Notes: a model not told the origin generated them from the letters alone. Positions 18,515 through 28,812 are shown, counted from the first letter of the stretch. The stretch: DNA of 64,000 nt from Thaumasiovibrio sp043421945 (GCA_043421945.1 JBHOGO010000015.1:10989-74988); one strand, 5' to 3'. A program made the numbers and translations.

Positions 18515-19900
18515 ATGAATAAAAAAATTGTTGTGAGCTTGGTTTCATCTTTATTAAGTTCTTTAATTCTTGTGTTACAACTTGTCTTAGTAGCAAGGTT
18601 TCTAGAGCCTGAAGAGTTAGGAGCCTTTTCTATTGTTCTTGTAGTTCTGAATTTAGCACGTGTTTTTGCTGAAGGAGGCATGGGAAATGCTATAATAAGT
18701 TGTACAATAGATAACAAAAAGCAGTATAGTAGTTTGTTTTGGTTCAATGCGATGATATCTAGCGTTGTAGCTTTAATTATTGTAATGATTGCACCTGCTT
18801 TAGAGTATTATTATAGCTTCGCCGATTTAGAAAGCCTGTTAGTTTTGTGTTCATTGAGTATACCTTTCTTTTCTCTTTCTAGAGTATGTTCCGCTTCACT
18901 TCAAAAGAATATGAGAACTAACCTAATCAGCGTTATAGATATGTTATCTAAACTTATTTCTGTAGTTGTGGTTAGTTTCAGTGTAAGTCGAGGATATGGT
19001 GTATTTTCTTTAGTCTACGGCAATATTAGTATGGCCGTATTTTTGTTCTTTGTTAACTTTTATTTTTCATCCACTATAATATCTCCATGGAAAGGATTTA
19101 GGTTCTCTGATGTAAAGCCTTTTTTTCGCTTCTCTGTGGTTCAACTAATTGAACTTCTTTTTAATCAGATTACAAGAAGTCTAGATGTCCTCATTATAGC
19201 TAAAGTATTAGGTGGGGAAATTTCAGGAGTTTATTCTATATTCAAAAATATACTTATAAAAATAGGTGATGTGATTATACCAGGTTTATCTAGATATTTT
19301 TTTCCTTATATGGCCAAAATTAGACATGATCCAGCAGCCTTGATGTCAAATTTTATGCAGTATGTATCACTCTCATGTTTATTGTTAGCCCTACCATACT
19401 CATTTGTCGCTGCTAATAACCAGATTTTTATTTCTAATATATTAGGGGTTAAGTATATAGAGTACGCAGATATTTTTATCTTAATGGCTTTTTGGTTGTT
19501 AGTTCGTTTCCTTTGTGCGCCTGTTGCGTCTTTGTGGCTAGTGAAAATGAAACCACAAATTGGAGTGTATTGGAATGTTATTATGACAATTTTCACTACC
19601 ATAACAATCTATTTATCTTATGCTCATGGTTTGTCTGTGCTTATTCAGAGCCTTATTTTAATGCAGTTTTGTGCTTTTTTAGCCATCGGGCCATTAACTA
19701 TTTGGCTTATTGGACAAGGTTCCATTGCTTTGGTGACAATTAAACCTCTTATCTTTGGTGTAAGTATATTCGTGATTATTTGTTCACCATCGATATTTAA
19801 TATGAATGAGCTGATTGGTTTTATTTTTAGTAGTATGATATCTAGTATAATGTTACTTATTGCCATCCTCTATATTAGAAAACAAGGTGTTCTACAGTGA
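18515..19900 (+). CDS. wzx: Wzx, polysaccharide repeat-unit flippase
   Basis: A 461-aa integral membrane protein with about 12 hydrophobic segments and the MOP-superfamily start (VSSLLSSLILVLQLVLVARF, then EPEELGAFSIV). The FAEGGMGNAII, RFSVVQLIELLFNQ and LDVLIIAKVLG segments are typical of WzxC-like lipopolysaccharide flippases. Wzx moves the lipid-linked repeat unit across the inner membrane. The stop overlaps the GTG of the next gene by 4 bp, so they are translationally coupled. Confidence 0.88.
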   Translation: MNKKIVVSLVSSLLSSLILVLQLVLVARFLEPEELGAFSIVLVVLNLARVFAEGGMGNAIISCTIDNKKQYSSLFWFNAMISSVVALIIVMIAPALEYYYSFADLESLLVLCSLSIPFFSLSRVCSASLQKNMRTNLISVIDMLSKLISVVVVSFSVSRGYGVFSLVYGNISMAVFLFFVNFYFSSTIISPWKGFRFSDVKPFFRFSVVQLIELLFNQITRSLDVLIIAKVLGGEISGVYSIFKNILIKIGDVIIPGLSRYFFPYMAKIRHDPAALMSNFMQYVSLSCLLLALPYSFVAANNQIFISNILGVKYIEYADIFILMAFWLLVRFLCAPVASLWLVKMKPQIGVYWNVIMTIFTTITIYLSYAHGLSVLIQSLILMQFCAFLAIGPLTIWLIGQGSIALVTIKPLIFGVSIFVIICSPSIFNMNELIGFIFSSMISSIMLLIAILYIRKQGVLQ

Positions 19901-21264
19901 AAATTACTAGTTTAGGTAGTTGCCAGGAATTTGATTTAAATGGTTGCAATAGTCATGTGCTGATTGATGGGACTATTGTTGATCCAAGAAATAAGACTTT
20001 AATGGAGATGGATGCCATAAACTTGTATTATGGATATACTCTTGTTGGTTCAAATGAATATGCAAAAAAAATAATTTATGCGGTATTGAAGAACTTAGAA
20101 ATTTCAGGAGAGTTTTGGTGCCATAATGCTTGGGGGAAAGGTGAAACTCATTACCGATTCACATCTTCCGTCTTGAGGTTACTAGCTTCAAAAAGTGTTA
20201 GAGAGGGCTCTTTCATCTCCGATGACGACCTATATCAATTATTAGAAAAGCACTTTTCTTACCATGAAGAAATCAACGGTGGAATTTGGTTTTTCCATGA
20301 TAGTATCGAGTTTGATAAGCAAGTATATCCTCATGCGCACATAGAATCAAAAAAATTGAGTTCTAGCGTATCAAATATGCTGATATTAAATACTCATTTA
20401 GACACGTTAACCACATTACTTTTTGTGAGTCAGAGAACTGGACATAAATTTGAATCAATTCGAATTGCTGCTTTAGGTGGTCTGGATGAGTTTTTATCTA
20501 ACTCAAGTAGTCTTCCTAGTTATTTTGAATTGATAGATATGATAGCAAGAAATGTTTTGATGTATTTATCACGGCTGAATTCGAAGCCTTTTATAATTAT
20601 TAGAAAAGTTTTCTCCAGATTGTACTATCGGCATTTCAGATCTCACTTAAAAAGGAAGTACAATGTTTTTTGTTTTAGTGATGGATTCACGGAAAGAGAT
20701 TTATGTCTAATCGGTCCTAGTTTAAATTATCATGTTATTAACGTTTGGGATGCAGCAAAACTTCTTTTCTGGCTAGCTAATACTGGTAGGGAAAATGAAT
20801 TAGAGGAGATAGATAAGCTTAGAGATATTTACTTGCATGGATTGAGGTACTGCTTTTCTGATTATTACTTTAAGTATTTAGGAAGCACTAGTCAATATGG
20901 TGCATTATGTTGTCAATTGTTAGAGAGTATTATTCTTGGTGTTTCACTCGGGCTTGCGGATGATTCAGATGTGAAATATATATATAAAGTCCTAGGGCAG
21001 TATCCATATAGCAACGGTCTTTTAGGTATAGACCCATTAATATCAGGAGACTTTATCTCAGAAAATATTTACAGAGATGATAAAGTTAATAGTGATATTC
21101 ACCTTTGCATAAAGCTAGCATCCGGGGATGGAATAATAATTATGAATGAAAATGTTTCATTCACGGAAGGTGTTATACCGAAATACATTGATGAGATTGT
21201 AAATGACTTCGAGAATCGTTGCGAGATTATCACATCAGAAAAAATCATATCGTTAAAGCTTTAG
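19897..21264 (+). CDS. Unrecognised 455-aa protein between wzx and wzy
   Basis: I do not recognise the family. The GTG at 19897 overlaps the wzx stop. No signal peptide or strong membrane helix was seen. The sequence is helix-rich, with tryptophan/histidine segments (EFWCHNAWGKGETHYRF, NGGIWFFHD) and an HVINVWDAAKLLFWLANTG segment. This spacing of aromatic helices could be an (alpha/alpha) barrel, as in some polysaccharide lyases or epimerases, but that is inference only. Its position in the capsule operon suggests an enzyme acting on the repeat unit or a related sugar. No catalytic signature was found. Confidence 0.75.
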   Translation: MKITSLGSCQEFDLNGCNSHVLIDGTIVDPRNKTLMEMDAINLYYGYTLVGSNEYAKKIIYAVLKNLEISGEFWCHNAWGKGETHYRFTSSVLRLLASKSVREGSFISDDDLYQLLEKHFSYHEEINGGIWFFHDSIEFDKQVYPHAHIESKKLSSSVSNMLILNTHLDTLTTLLFVSQRTGHKFESIRIAALGGLDEFLSNSSSLPSYFELIDMIARNVLMYLSRLNSKPFIIIRKVFSRLYYRHFRSHLKRKYNVFCFSDGFTERDLCLIGPSLNYHVINVWDAAKLLFWLANTGRENELEEIDKLRDIYLHGLRYCFSDYYFKYLGSTSQYGALCCQLLESIILGVSLGLADDSDVKYIYKVLGQYPYSNGLLGIDPLISGDFISENIYRDDKVNSDIHLCIKLASGDGIIIMNENVSFTEGVIPKYIDEIVNDFENRCEIITSEKIISLKL

Positions 21265-21292
21265 AACATGAAATATTTATATGGTGAAATAA

Positions 21293-22465
21293 GTGGTTAA
21301 TTTTAGGATAGTTTTACTCTCATCACTTTGTGTTTCTTTATTGAGCTTGTATTATGCGTATGATGTTTCTTTTTACAATAAACCGGACTTAAGTATATCA
21401 ATTGCATACTTGTTAGATATGGTTTTCAACATAACTATTATAATCATGTTTTTCAAAATTAAAGGTGCAAATGAAGCTGGTCGTTATCGTAATATTTCAA
21501 ATGGTATAGCCATAAACTATCAAGCATTTATTAGTAAATCTGTGCCTTTAATTTTCCTGTTAGCACTTTATACATTATATTTAGCATCAAAATCATTCAG
21601 CTTAATTCAGCTTGGTGCTGTTAGGCAAGAGTTGATTAGTGTACATAATACAATGGGTCTAGGCTATATGTTAACTAGTGGCTTTTTCAAAATAATCTTC
21701 GCATTTACTATCTTCTACAAAACGCCATGGTTTCCTAAAATATGTATTTGGTTAGGTTTTTTTGCGTCAATGGTAGTCACTGGTTCAAGGGCTGAGCTGA
21801 CTTATGCTGGTTACATGATGCTAAGTCTGATGCTTTTGTCTAGAGATAGAAAAATAGTATTAAAGCTATTTGGCTTTTTTATATTCTTTATCTTGTTCGC
21901 ATTAACTACTACTCTGTTAATACAGCAGAGGGAAGTCAAAGATGGGTTCTTAGGGGCATTTTCTGTTGTTAAGTCCCATTTTCTATATAGGGCTTATTCC
22001 TTACAAATTGCAGAACACTCTATTAATGCTGCAGCTTCATTTGAAAAGGTACTTTATCCTATATTTGGCTATCCATTAGAATGGCTTTTGTCAAAAATAC
22101 AAAGCCCTAGTATTCCTATTAATTCCGCGTTTGTATCAAAATTTCATTTTACTGGGGTCAATTCTGAAACTGGTCGGCAATATATGTCCAATGTTGTATA
22201 TCCTTGGTGGAGTTGGTTTTTTGGAGCTTATGGCTGGTTTGGTATCTATTTGAAATTTTTCTATTGTTATTTTATTTTATGGCTTTCATATCGATTAGGT
22301 CTCTATGTTACCTCACTGTACATCATATGCTTTATTCTATTTACAGGGCAAGGCGGTACTTTTTTAATGACTTTAGCTACAACAATTACCTTGTCATTAT
22401 GCATATTTATAGATATCTATTCCAATTTAATTAACAAGAAATCATATAGTAAAGTTGAAATTTAG
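21293..22465 (+). CDS. wzy: Wzy-like polysaccharide polymerase
   Basis: A 390-aa protein with about ten hydrophobic segments and a longer loop, consistent with a Wzy O-antigen or capsule polymerase. Wzy joins repeat units in the periplasm. The start is the GTG at 21293, with GGTGA upstream. Sequence identity between Wzy proteins is low, so this rests on topology (membrane helices, GSRAELTYAGYMML loop) and on position after wzx. The codon use is AT-rich, like its neighbours. Confidence 0.75.
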   Translation: MVNFRIVLLSSLCVSLLSLYYAYDVSFYNKPDLSISIAYLLDMVFNITIIIMFFKIKGANEAGRYRNISNGIAINYQAFISKSVPLIFLLALYTLYLASKSFSLIQLGAVRQELISVHNTMGLGYMLTSGFFKIIFAFTIFYKTPWFPKICIWLGFFASMVVTGSRAELTYAGYMMLSLMLLSRDRKIVLKLFGFFIFFILFALTTTLLIQQREVKDGFLGAFSVVKSHFLYRAYSLQIAEHSINAAASFEKVLYPIFGYPLEWLLSKIQSPSIPINSAFVSKFHFTGVNSETGRQYMSNVVYPWWSWFFGAYGWFGIYLKFFYCYFILWLSYRLGLYVTSLYIICFILFTGQGGTFLMTLATTITLSLCIFIDIYSNLINKKSYSKVEI

Positions 22466-22525
22466 TGTGTTTATTAACTTTTACGTTGTTAGACGTAAAA
22501 TTATGTTTTGTGAGGATGTGTAACT

Positions 22526-23437
22526 ATGCTGGCACAAGATCAGCCTTTAATTTCTGTCATTATGCCATTTTATTCAAAAAGTTATTTTGACTTGGATACA
22601 ACGATTAGCAGTATTTTAAATCAAGATTACAATAAGATTGAAGTAGTGATTGTGGATGATTGTTCTCCTATTTCTGCAAAAGACTGCATCACAAAATACA
22701 AAGGTGACTCTAGAGTTATTATCATTCGTAATGATTTTAATAGAAGAGGCGGTGTTTCAAGAAATATTGGTATTGAACATGCTAATGGAGAGTTTGTTTC
22801 CTTTATAGACCATGATGATGCTTGGTATAGTAATAAGCTTTCTGAGCAGTACTCTCTCTTTGATACACTTAAAAATAATCATCCAGATCAAAATATTGTT
22901 ATTTATTCCAAGTGTAGAGTCATTGATGGCGATTGTTCTTATATCTATCCTAAAAATGCTAAAAGAACTGAAGAAAGTGTTTCGGAATATTTATTCTGTT
23001 CTTTGGGTTTGATCCAGACTAGCGGGATATTTTTGAAGCGTGAGTTAGCTATATGTGCTGGATTTGAAGATATAAAACGGCACCAGGATTACCAGTTTTG
23101 TTTTTCTCTTGAGAAAGAAGGAGCAGCCTTTTATATGTGTGATAAACCGTTATATGATTTTATACAAATCCCAAAATTAAATGATTATAACTTTTCCATA
23201 GATTGGCTGGATGATCACAAAGAAAGCTTTAGTGAGCAGTCAGAGCAAGGGTTTAAGAAAAATGTAGTAATTCGTTCAATGATATCTAATAAGCATTGGC
23301 TGAAAGCTTTTAAATATGCATCTTTCAATAATTTAGCGAGATCTTTTTTCTGGCAGTTTAGTTTGTATTTTCTGAAGAAAAATCTACCTAAACGCCTAAT
23401 TAGTATTGTTCAAGTGAAAATCAGGAAAAGAAAATAA
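22526..23437 (+). CDS. Family 2 glycosyltransferase
   Basis: A 303-aa GT-A fold protein: SVIMPFYSKSYFDLDTTISS, then IVDDCSP and the metal-binding FIDHDDAWYSNKLSEQYS near residue 90-110. It adds one sugar to the lipid-linked repeat unit at the cytoplasmic face; the sugar and acceptor cannot be told. GTGAGGATG upstream provides an RBS. Two other transferases follow. Confidence 0.88.
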   Translation: MLAQDQPLISVIMPFYSKSYFDLDTTISSILNQDYNKIEVVIVDDCSPISAKDCITKYKGDSRVIIIRNDFNRRGGVSRNIGIEHANGEFVSFIDHDDAWYSNKLSEQYSLFDTLKNNHPDQNIVIYSKCRVIDGDCSYIYPKNAKRTEESVSEYLFCSLGLIQTSGIFLKRELAICAGFEDIKRHQDYQFCFSLEKEGAAFYMCDKPLYDFIQIPKLNDYNFSIDWLDDHKESFSEQSEQGFKKNVVIRSMISNKHWLKAFKYASFNNLARSFFWQFSLYFLKKNLPKRLISIVQVKIRKRK

Positions 23438-23439
23438 CA

Positions 23440-24597
23440 ATGAAAATATTAGCTTGCCTATCAGAGAAATATATTAAAACTGATGATGGTTATATAACTA
23501 GTCCAACATCAGCGGCCTTTTTACAAGAGGCATTCCCTAAAAGTGAGATTTGTGTAGTATCACAACTCGTCAGTGGTGAAGGTAATGAAATTGATTCTTA
23601 CGGTTCTAAGGTTGAATTTGATCAATTTAAAGAAATACCTTTTTTTTCAAGCATTAAAGACTTTACTATCAGATGTGTTTCTGACTTTTCATTTTACAAA
23701 AAATTCAAAATGTCTTGCTTTAAAATAATTGATGAGTCTGGCTGCGATATTATTTGGCTAAGAAATCCATCAATTGGTAGCCTTGTATTTGGATTGTGCG
23801 CACTAAAAAGAAATAAACCGATCGTAAACCATATGTGTGCAAATGCGATGCTTGGGTGGAAAAACGAAAAATATTCTTTTTTAGAAAAAATATTTGGCCG
23901 TATGTTCTCTATTGTTATTTCTTTAATGGTAAACCGTATATCACGTTCTCCTAATACTATAAATGTTTGCACTGGTGATGTTCTAGAAGAAATATGTAAA
24001 AGGAAAAGTGATAAAACGCATCAGTTTGTCGATTTGATGATAACTCCGCCAAAGCAACAGATTAATCACAATAAAGTTTGTTCTGATTTTTTATTCATTG
24101 GTAGAATTCAACCTGATAAAGGTATATATGAATTGTGCGAAGCTGTATCAAAAACTCCTAAGTGTAGACTTACAATTGTTGGTTACGGGCAAAGCTATGA
24201 TGATATTGTTTCTCGATTTGTTTCTTTTCCAAACATAAATATTCTCGGGAAGATGAAGCATTCTGAACTAGGGAATGTTTTATCTCAAAGTGATTGTGTT
24301 GTCGTGCCATCTAAGAATAACTATGAAGGCTTTCCTCGAGTAATTATGGAAGCTTGGAGTTATGGCAAGCCTGTAATTGTTGCTGATGCTGGGGGTGTCA
24401 AAGCATTCGTTCGACATGGTTTTAATAGTATTGTCATTAACAATGTTACTGCTGCTACATTGCAAGAGAGTATTACAAATTTAAATGAGGACAGTTCACT
24501 GTATAACACGTTGCTAGAAGGAACCTCTGAGATGAAATCAGTTTCGGATAAAAATTATTGGCTAGCTGAGTTAAGAAAGATTGTTAATTATGGATAA
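23440..24597 (+). CDS. Family 4 glycosyltransferase
   Basis: A 385-aa GT-B protein. The C-terminal half shows FIGRIQPDKGIYELCEAV, the retaining EX7E motif in NYEGFPRVIMEAWSYGKP, and VADAGG. It is 2 bp after the preceding GT2 gene, in the same operon. The donor sugar is not evident. Confidence 0.88.
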   Translation: MKILACLSEKYIKTDDGYITSPTSAAFLQEAFPKSEICVVSQLVSGEGNEIDSYGSKVEFDQFKEIPFFSSIKDFTIRCVSDFSFYKKFKMSCFKIIDESGCDIIWLRNPSIGSLVFGLCALKRNKPIVNHMCANAMLGWKNEKYSFLEKIFGRMFSIVISLMVNRISRSPNTINVCTGDVLEEICKRKSDKTHQFVDLMITPPKQQINHNKVCSDFLFIGRIQPDKGIYELCEAVSKTPKCRLTIVGYGQSYDDIVSRFVSFPNINILGKMKHSELGNVLSQSDCVVVPSKNNYEGFPRVIMEAWSYGKPVIVADAGGVKAFVRHGFNSIVINNVTAATLQESITNLNEDSSLYNTLLEGTSEMKSVSDKNYWLAELRKIVNYG

Positions 24598-25099
24598 AAT
24601 ATCACTAATTTATATTTGGTTTTTTAGGCTGTTATTAATCTGGTTACCTGATTACCCTCCTATAATGAGAGTTAGAGGTTTATTGTATTCAGTAGTGATG
24701 AATAGGTGTGGATCTAACTTTCAGGTGGCAGCAGATGTTAAAATTATGGGTGCCAACAGGTTGACTGTAGGTAGTGACGTTTATCTAGCTAGTGGTGTAG
24801 TTATTTTAGCTAGAGATATGATTACTTTGGAATCGGAAGTTCTTATTGGTATCAATTCTGTGCTTGTTTCTGGTAATCACTCTTACTATGAAGGAAAGAG
24901 AAGTTATAGATTTGGCCCTTCAAAAATTAAGCCAATATATATTGGACACGGTAGTTGGGTTGCAAGTAATGTTACGGTTACTGCTGGTACTACTGTTGGT
25001 AAAGGAGTATTAATTGGCCCAAGCTCTAGTACATATGGAAATTATGATGATTACTCTACTTACTTATCCCCGAGATTAGTATGTAAGAATAGGAATTAA
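24590..25099 (+). CDS. Left-handed beta-helix (hexapeptide) acetyltransferase
   Basis: A 169-aa protein with an N-terminal hydrophobic/aromatic stretch and hexapeptide repeats (VGSDVYLASGVVILARD, IGINSVLVSGNHS, VASNVTVTAGTTVGKGV). Likely an O-acetyltransferase modifying the repeat unit, using acetyl-CoA. The ATG at 24590 overlaps the end of the GT4 gene by 8 bp; a TTG at 24581 is a weaker start. Confidence 0.85.
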   Translation: MDKISLIYIWFFRLLLIWLPDYPPIMRVRGLLYSVVMNRCGSNFQVAADVKIMGANRLTVGSDVYLASGVVILARDMITLESEVLIGINSVLVSGNHSYYEGKRSYRFGPSKIKPIYIGHGSWVASNVTVTAGTTVGKGVLIGPSSSTYGNYDDYSTYLSPRLVCKNRN

Positions 25100-25220
25100 T
25101 GATTTAACTGTGTAAATTTTTTAAAAAATTCGATAGGCATAGCTTTAATTATTTAGTGTACCTAACTGGGTATTTGCATGTTTTATCTTTCCGTTTCATC
25201 TGTTTAGTAGTTGGCTGAAT

Positions 25221-25982
25221 ATGCATAAGAACAAATTAATTTCAATAGTAACACCCGCATTTAATTGTGAGTCAGTAATAAATGATACTTATGATGCATT
25301 GGTTAAGCAAACATACCTTAATTGGGAGTGGGTAGTAACTGAGGATTTTTCTACTGACAATACTTATGAACGCCTTAAGAGTATCGCTTCATTAGACACC
25401 AGAGTCAGATTGTTTAGGAATACTGAGAATTCTGGAGCTGCAGTTAGTAGGAACCGATCAATAATAGAGTCACGTGGAGATTTTCTAGCATTCATTGATT
25501 CTGATGATTTGTGGCTGCCCACAAAACTAGAGACTCAACTTAGAGCGATGCTTGACGATGATCTTGATTTCTCATTTACAGCATATGAATTAGTGGATGA
25601 GTCCGGGGTTAGATTAGACAAAGTTGTTGATGGCAATCAAAGTAGACCTTTAAGCTATAATGATATGTTAAAAAAGAAGGCCACGTTAGGGTGCTCAACT
25701 GTAATGTTAAGAAAAGCAGCCTTTAAGACTATTGAAATGCCTTTAATACGTACAGGTCAAGATTACGGATTGTGGTTGAGGCTTTTGAAAACGGGTAAAG
25801 TTGCTTATCCAATATCTAGCCCCCTGACCCAGTACCGTCTTATGCCAAATTCTATATCTAGGAATAAGTTTAAGAAGGCTCGACGTCAGTGGCAGATTTA
25901 CAGAAAATTAGAAGATCTTTCAATTTTACATGCAATGTACTGTTTTAGTTTCTATGCTTGGCGTGCCGTCTTTCGAAAATAG
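25221..25982 (+). CDS. Family 2 glycosyltransferase (WcaA/EpsE-like)
   Basis: A 253-aa GT-A protein with SIVTPAFNCESVINDTYDAL, DFSTDNT and the catalytic FIDSDDLWLPTKLE near residue 93. Like other short GT2 enzymes of capsule loci it would act near the membrane. A 120-bp gap separates it from the acetyltransferase. After it comes an AT-rich stretch with a transposase relic. Confidence 0.88.
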   Translation: MHKNKLISIVTPAFNCESVINDTYDALVKQTYLNWEWVVTEDFSTDNTYERLKSIASLDTRVRLFRNTENSGAAVSRNRSIIESRGDFLAFIDSDDLWLPTKLETQLRAMLDDDLDFSFTAYELVDESGVRLDKVVDGNQSRPLSYNDMLKKKATLGCSTVMLRKAAFKTIEMPLIRTGQDYGLWLRLLKTGKVAYPISSPLTQYRLMPNSISRNKFKKARRQWQIYRKLEDLSILHAMYCFSFYAWRAVFRK

Positions 25983-26134
25983 TGATTCATGTTTTTGTAC
26001 CCTTCCTTTTTTAAAGGGCTCTATCCAAGGTAATTGCATCCCTTCGTAATACAAGGCTTAAGAGTTTAGTTTACTTTGCAATGTCGATGTGTTCTATGTC
26101 GCATTTTCCAAATGAAATTGTCGTGAATTTAGGT

Positions 26135-26340
26135 TCACCTTGTTGAACATTTTCAGTCATCAAGAATTACTCTCAATTAGATGAAGTTAGTCATGAGTTG
26201 TCAGACATCATTTTACTGACTGTTTGTAGTCTTCAGTCAGGTCTTGATACATGGAAAGGTATTTATTACTTTGGTGTTTCTCATCATCATTCGTGGGGGC
26301 TGTTTAAATTGCTACTTGTTACTAATTTTGTAGTGACTAA
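26135..26340 (+). pseudogene. ISAs1-family transposase N-terminal relic
   Basis: In the 550-bp gap before galU one frame reads YSQLDEVSHELSDIILLTVC followed by DTWKGIYYFG. This matches the N-terminal core of ISAs1-family transposases (the LSDxLxLxxCAVIxG..GW..I..F block). A preceding HFQS segment joins through a 1-nt frameshift near 26156. The rest of the IS is missing, and no inverted repeats were found. The remaining parts of the gap (25983-26130, 26340-26528) hold no gene that I can see. Confidence 0.55.
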
Positions 26341-26528
26341 TCATTGCCAATTTGGCTAAGCATTCAGCTGATAACTTTTACAAGTTCCAAATTTTACTGG
26401 AAAATTAATACTCGCTATTATCTCTTTATTTTTTACCGGTAGTTTTAGATGAGCTTTTACTACCAAAAAACACAATACTTTCTCTAATTATAAAACGACA
26501 GGAACGTTGATTCTGTTAAGGACATTTA

Positions 26529-27452
26529 ATGAAACAAATAACAAAAGCCGTCATTCCGGTGGCTGGGCTAGGCACTCGTATGTTACCGGCAACTAAGGCC
26601 ATCCCAAAAGAGATGTTACCTATTGTCGACAAGCCATTGATTCAACATATTGTAAATGAGTGCGTTGCAGCTGGTATCAAAGAGATTGTCCTTGTGACTC
26701 ACTCGTCAAAGAATGCAATCGAAAATCACTTTGATACTTCTTACGAGCTTGAGGCAACACTTGAAAAGCGTGTTAAGCGTCAGTTACTAGATGAAGTACA
26801 ATCAATTTGTCCTCCTGATGTAACGATAATGCATGTGCGTCAAGGTCATGCGAAAGGTCTTGGACATGCGGTTCTTTGCGCTAAGCCGCTAGTCGGAGAT
26901 TCACCATTTGCTGTTGTTTTGCCTGACGTAATTCTTGATGAATACACAGCGAACCAATCGGTTGAGAACTTAGCGGCGATGAAAGCCCGTTTTGAGCAGA
27001 CACAACTTAGCCAAATTATGGTTGAGCCTGTGCCGATGAACGATGTGTCAAAGTATGGTGTGGTTGACTGTAACGGCTCTGAACTAACTGGCGGTGACTC
27101 TTGCCCGATGACCCGCATGGTTGAGAAACCGGCATTAGAAGATGCTCCATCTAACCTTGCTGTCGTTGGACGTTACGTTCTTTCTAGTGCTATATGGGAC
27201 AAGTTAGCAATCACTCCAGCAGGTGCAGGTGATGAAATTCAGTTGACTGATGCGATTGATATGCTGATGGCGCAAGAGACCGTCGAAGCTTTCCATATGA
27301 CGGGTAAATCTCATGATTGCGGTGATAAGCTTGGCTACCTTAAAGCATTCGTTGAGTATGGTTTACGTCATGATAGTTTAGGTGAGGAGTTTAAAACTTA
27401 CTTGTCATCACTATTTACTGAAGATAAAGCATCATTGAAGCTTGTTGGTTAA
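26529..27452 (+). CDS. galU: UTP-glucose-1-phosphate uridylyltransferase
   Basis: GalU makes UDP-glucose for capsule, LPS and other glycans. The 307-aa protein has [20 protein letters not shown] at the N-terminus, [19 protein letters not shown] and [20 protein letters not shown] at the C-terminus. The base composition is less AT-rich than the genes before it. Its position at the locus end and its terminator suggest that it is the last gene of the transcript or has its own promoter. Confidence 0.97.
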   Translation: MKQITKAVIPVAGLGTRMLPATKAIPKEMLPIVDKPLIQHIVNECVAAGIKEIVLVTHSSKNAIENHFDTSYELEATLEKRVKRQLLDEVQSICPPDVTIMHVRQGHAKGLGHAVLCAKPLVGDSPFAVVLPDVILDEYTANQSVENLAAMKARFEQTQLSQIMVEPVPMNDVSKYGVVDCNGSELTGGDSCPMTRMVEKPALEDAPSNLAVVGRYVLSSAIWDKLAITPAGAGDEIQLTDAIDMLMAQETVEAFHMTGKSHDCGDKLGYLKAFVEYGLRHDSLGEEFKTYLSSLFTEDKASLKLVG

Positions 27453-27480
27453 AGCTTCGAGATAATTAATATTGTTGAAA

Positions 27481-27512
27481 AGCCGTCCTTTGCCAAAGGG
27501 CGGCTTTTTTAT
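27481..27512 (+). terminator. Intrinsic terminator after galU
   Basis: AGCCGTCCTTT / AAAGGGCGGCT, 3-nt loop, one G-T pair, followed by TTTTTT. Confidence 0.92.
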
Positions 27513-27536
27513 TTCTGGACGAGACAGACTGAATTT

Positions 27537-27648
27537 GCTGATGATGTCGAATAACTTAAAGCGATGCTGCTTAAGCATCAGGAAGAGCAGAGAAATCGCA
27601 TGAAGGTCCACACTTTAAAATACTTGGTGCGGTTAAAGGTGAGTATTA
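27537..27648 (+). pseudogene. Possible IS66-type transposase N-terminal relic at the island edge
   Basis: One frame reads DDVE, stop, then LKAMLLKHQEEQRNR, which resembles the LPDDxxxLKAMLL start of IS66 TnpC. It is short and degenerate. It lies directly between the galU terminator and the integrase gene, i.e. at the junction of the mobile island. Confidence 0.35.
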
Positions 27649-28812
27649 TCATACTGTACCTCCTAACATCATGTTATTGAACGCCAGTCCATCTTGGCGA
27701 GATGCATTGGCCACATACGGCGCGTACACTTCAAACAGCAATTTGGTGTCACTGTGTCCCAGTTTGTGCGAGATATAGAGTGGGTTTTCATGCGCTGCAA
27801 TGTGTAGCACCGCCGCAGTATGGCGGGTTTCATAGGCTCGGCGAGGTTTAAGCCCCGCTTTTTTCAAGGTTGGGTGCCAAATATGCGTGCTGATGTAGTG
27901 CGTATCAAGGCCGCCTCCCTTTTTTGATGCAAAGACAAACGAGCTGTTGTTCTCTTTTCTTTCCCATTGGCGCTTTAGTGCAGCGTATAACGTGTCACAC
28001 ATCTGCAATTCACGCCGTGACTTCGGTGTCTTCACATCACAAAGCTCTCCATTCACATAATTTTGTCTCACGTGGATCAACCGGTGGTCAAAATCAATGT
28101 GCTCCCAATGCAGTCCATGCACTTCACAGCTTCGCATGCCTGTCCAAAAGCGCAGTAAAAAATAATCGTGCCACTGTGGATCACAGCACTCCAAAAAATG
28201 GCGGACTTCTTCCATGGTCATCGGCTTAGAATCTGCTTTTTCTTCTTTCAGTGACTTATAGCGGCGAAATGGGTAAGCAAAGTGATGCTCTTCGGCGGCG
28301 AGACTCAAAATCGCAATCAGTGGCCATAAAATGTTATTGATGCGTTTGTTGGTGAGTTTGCGCTCGCCATTGGGCTTACGAGCTTCTTGCAGCGTTTGAC
28401 GAAAATACTCCACTTGTGAGAGTGACACGTCAGAGACTAAGGTATTGCCAAAGTGTGGAATAAGGTAGCGCTCGAGGGTGTTCTTCACCACGCCTTGATA
28501 ACTGGCTTTCCAGTTGCCTTTTTGACGCTCAAACCATTCGGTCGAAAAGTCATTGAAAAAAGGATGAAGATGGTCGGGGTATTTCTCACGCTGCAAGCGT
28601 TCAAACAGGGCCACTTTTTTGCTGTCAGGGAAGTAATCACGGTATTGAAAGGTGCCCAGGTCAATCTCAGCGTTCATTTTTTTGAGAGTCGCTTGGGCAA
28701 GCTTGACGTTTTTCGGGGTGGCCATTTGTTTCGTGCCTTCGCGAAAGCGTTGGCCGTACAAATGAAGATCGAACTGAATGCGCCCGTTAGGACGTACGCG
28801 AATATGTGCCAT
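27649..28812 (-). CDS. Tyrosine integrase, phage/genomic-island type
   Basis: A 387-aa recombinase from the ATG at 28812 (GGAGG lies 5 bp upstream; an ATG at 28824 adds four residues without better RBS). The N-terminal arm-binding domain (IRVRPNGRIQFDLHLYGQRFREGT) is followed by a core-binding domain and the catalytic domain. Catalytic residues: Arg in WTGMRSCEV near residue 226, Arg-His in YETRHTAAVLH near 329, GHSD near 350 and Tyr in FEVYAPYV near 362. The enzyme would insert or excise the island. It lies at one edge of the island, next to galU. Confidence 0.93.
   Translation of the reverse strand: MAHIRVRPNGRIQFDLHLYGQRFREGTKQMATPKNVKLAQATLKKMNAEIDLGTFQYRDYFPDSKKVALFERLQREKYPDHLHPFFNDFSTEWFERQKGNWKASYQGVVKNTLERYLIPHFGNTLVSDVSLSQVEYFRQTLQEARKPNGERKLTNKRINNILWPLIAILSLAAEEHHFAYPFRRYKSLKEEKADSKPMTMEEVRHFLECCDPQWHDYFLLRFWTGMRSCEVHGLHWEHIDFDHRLIHVRQNYVNGELCDVKTPKSRRELQMCDTLYAALKRQWERKENNSSFVFASKKGGGLDTHYISTHIWHPTLKKAGLKPRRAYETRHTAAVLHIAAHENPLYISHKLGHSDTKLLFEVYAPYVANASRQDGLAFNNMMLGGTV

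Noticed and set aside
20641..21264. Reading the 455-aa protein as a polysaccharide pyruvyltransferase or glycosyltransferase
   Set aside because: No GT-A DxD block, GT-B EX7E block or pyruvyltransferase signature was found.
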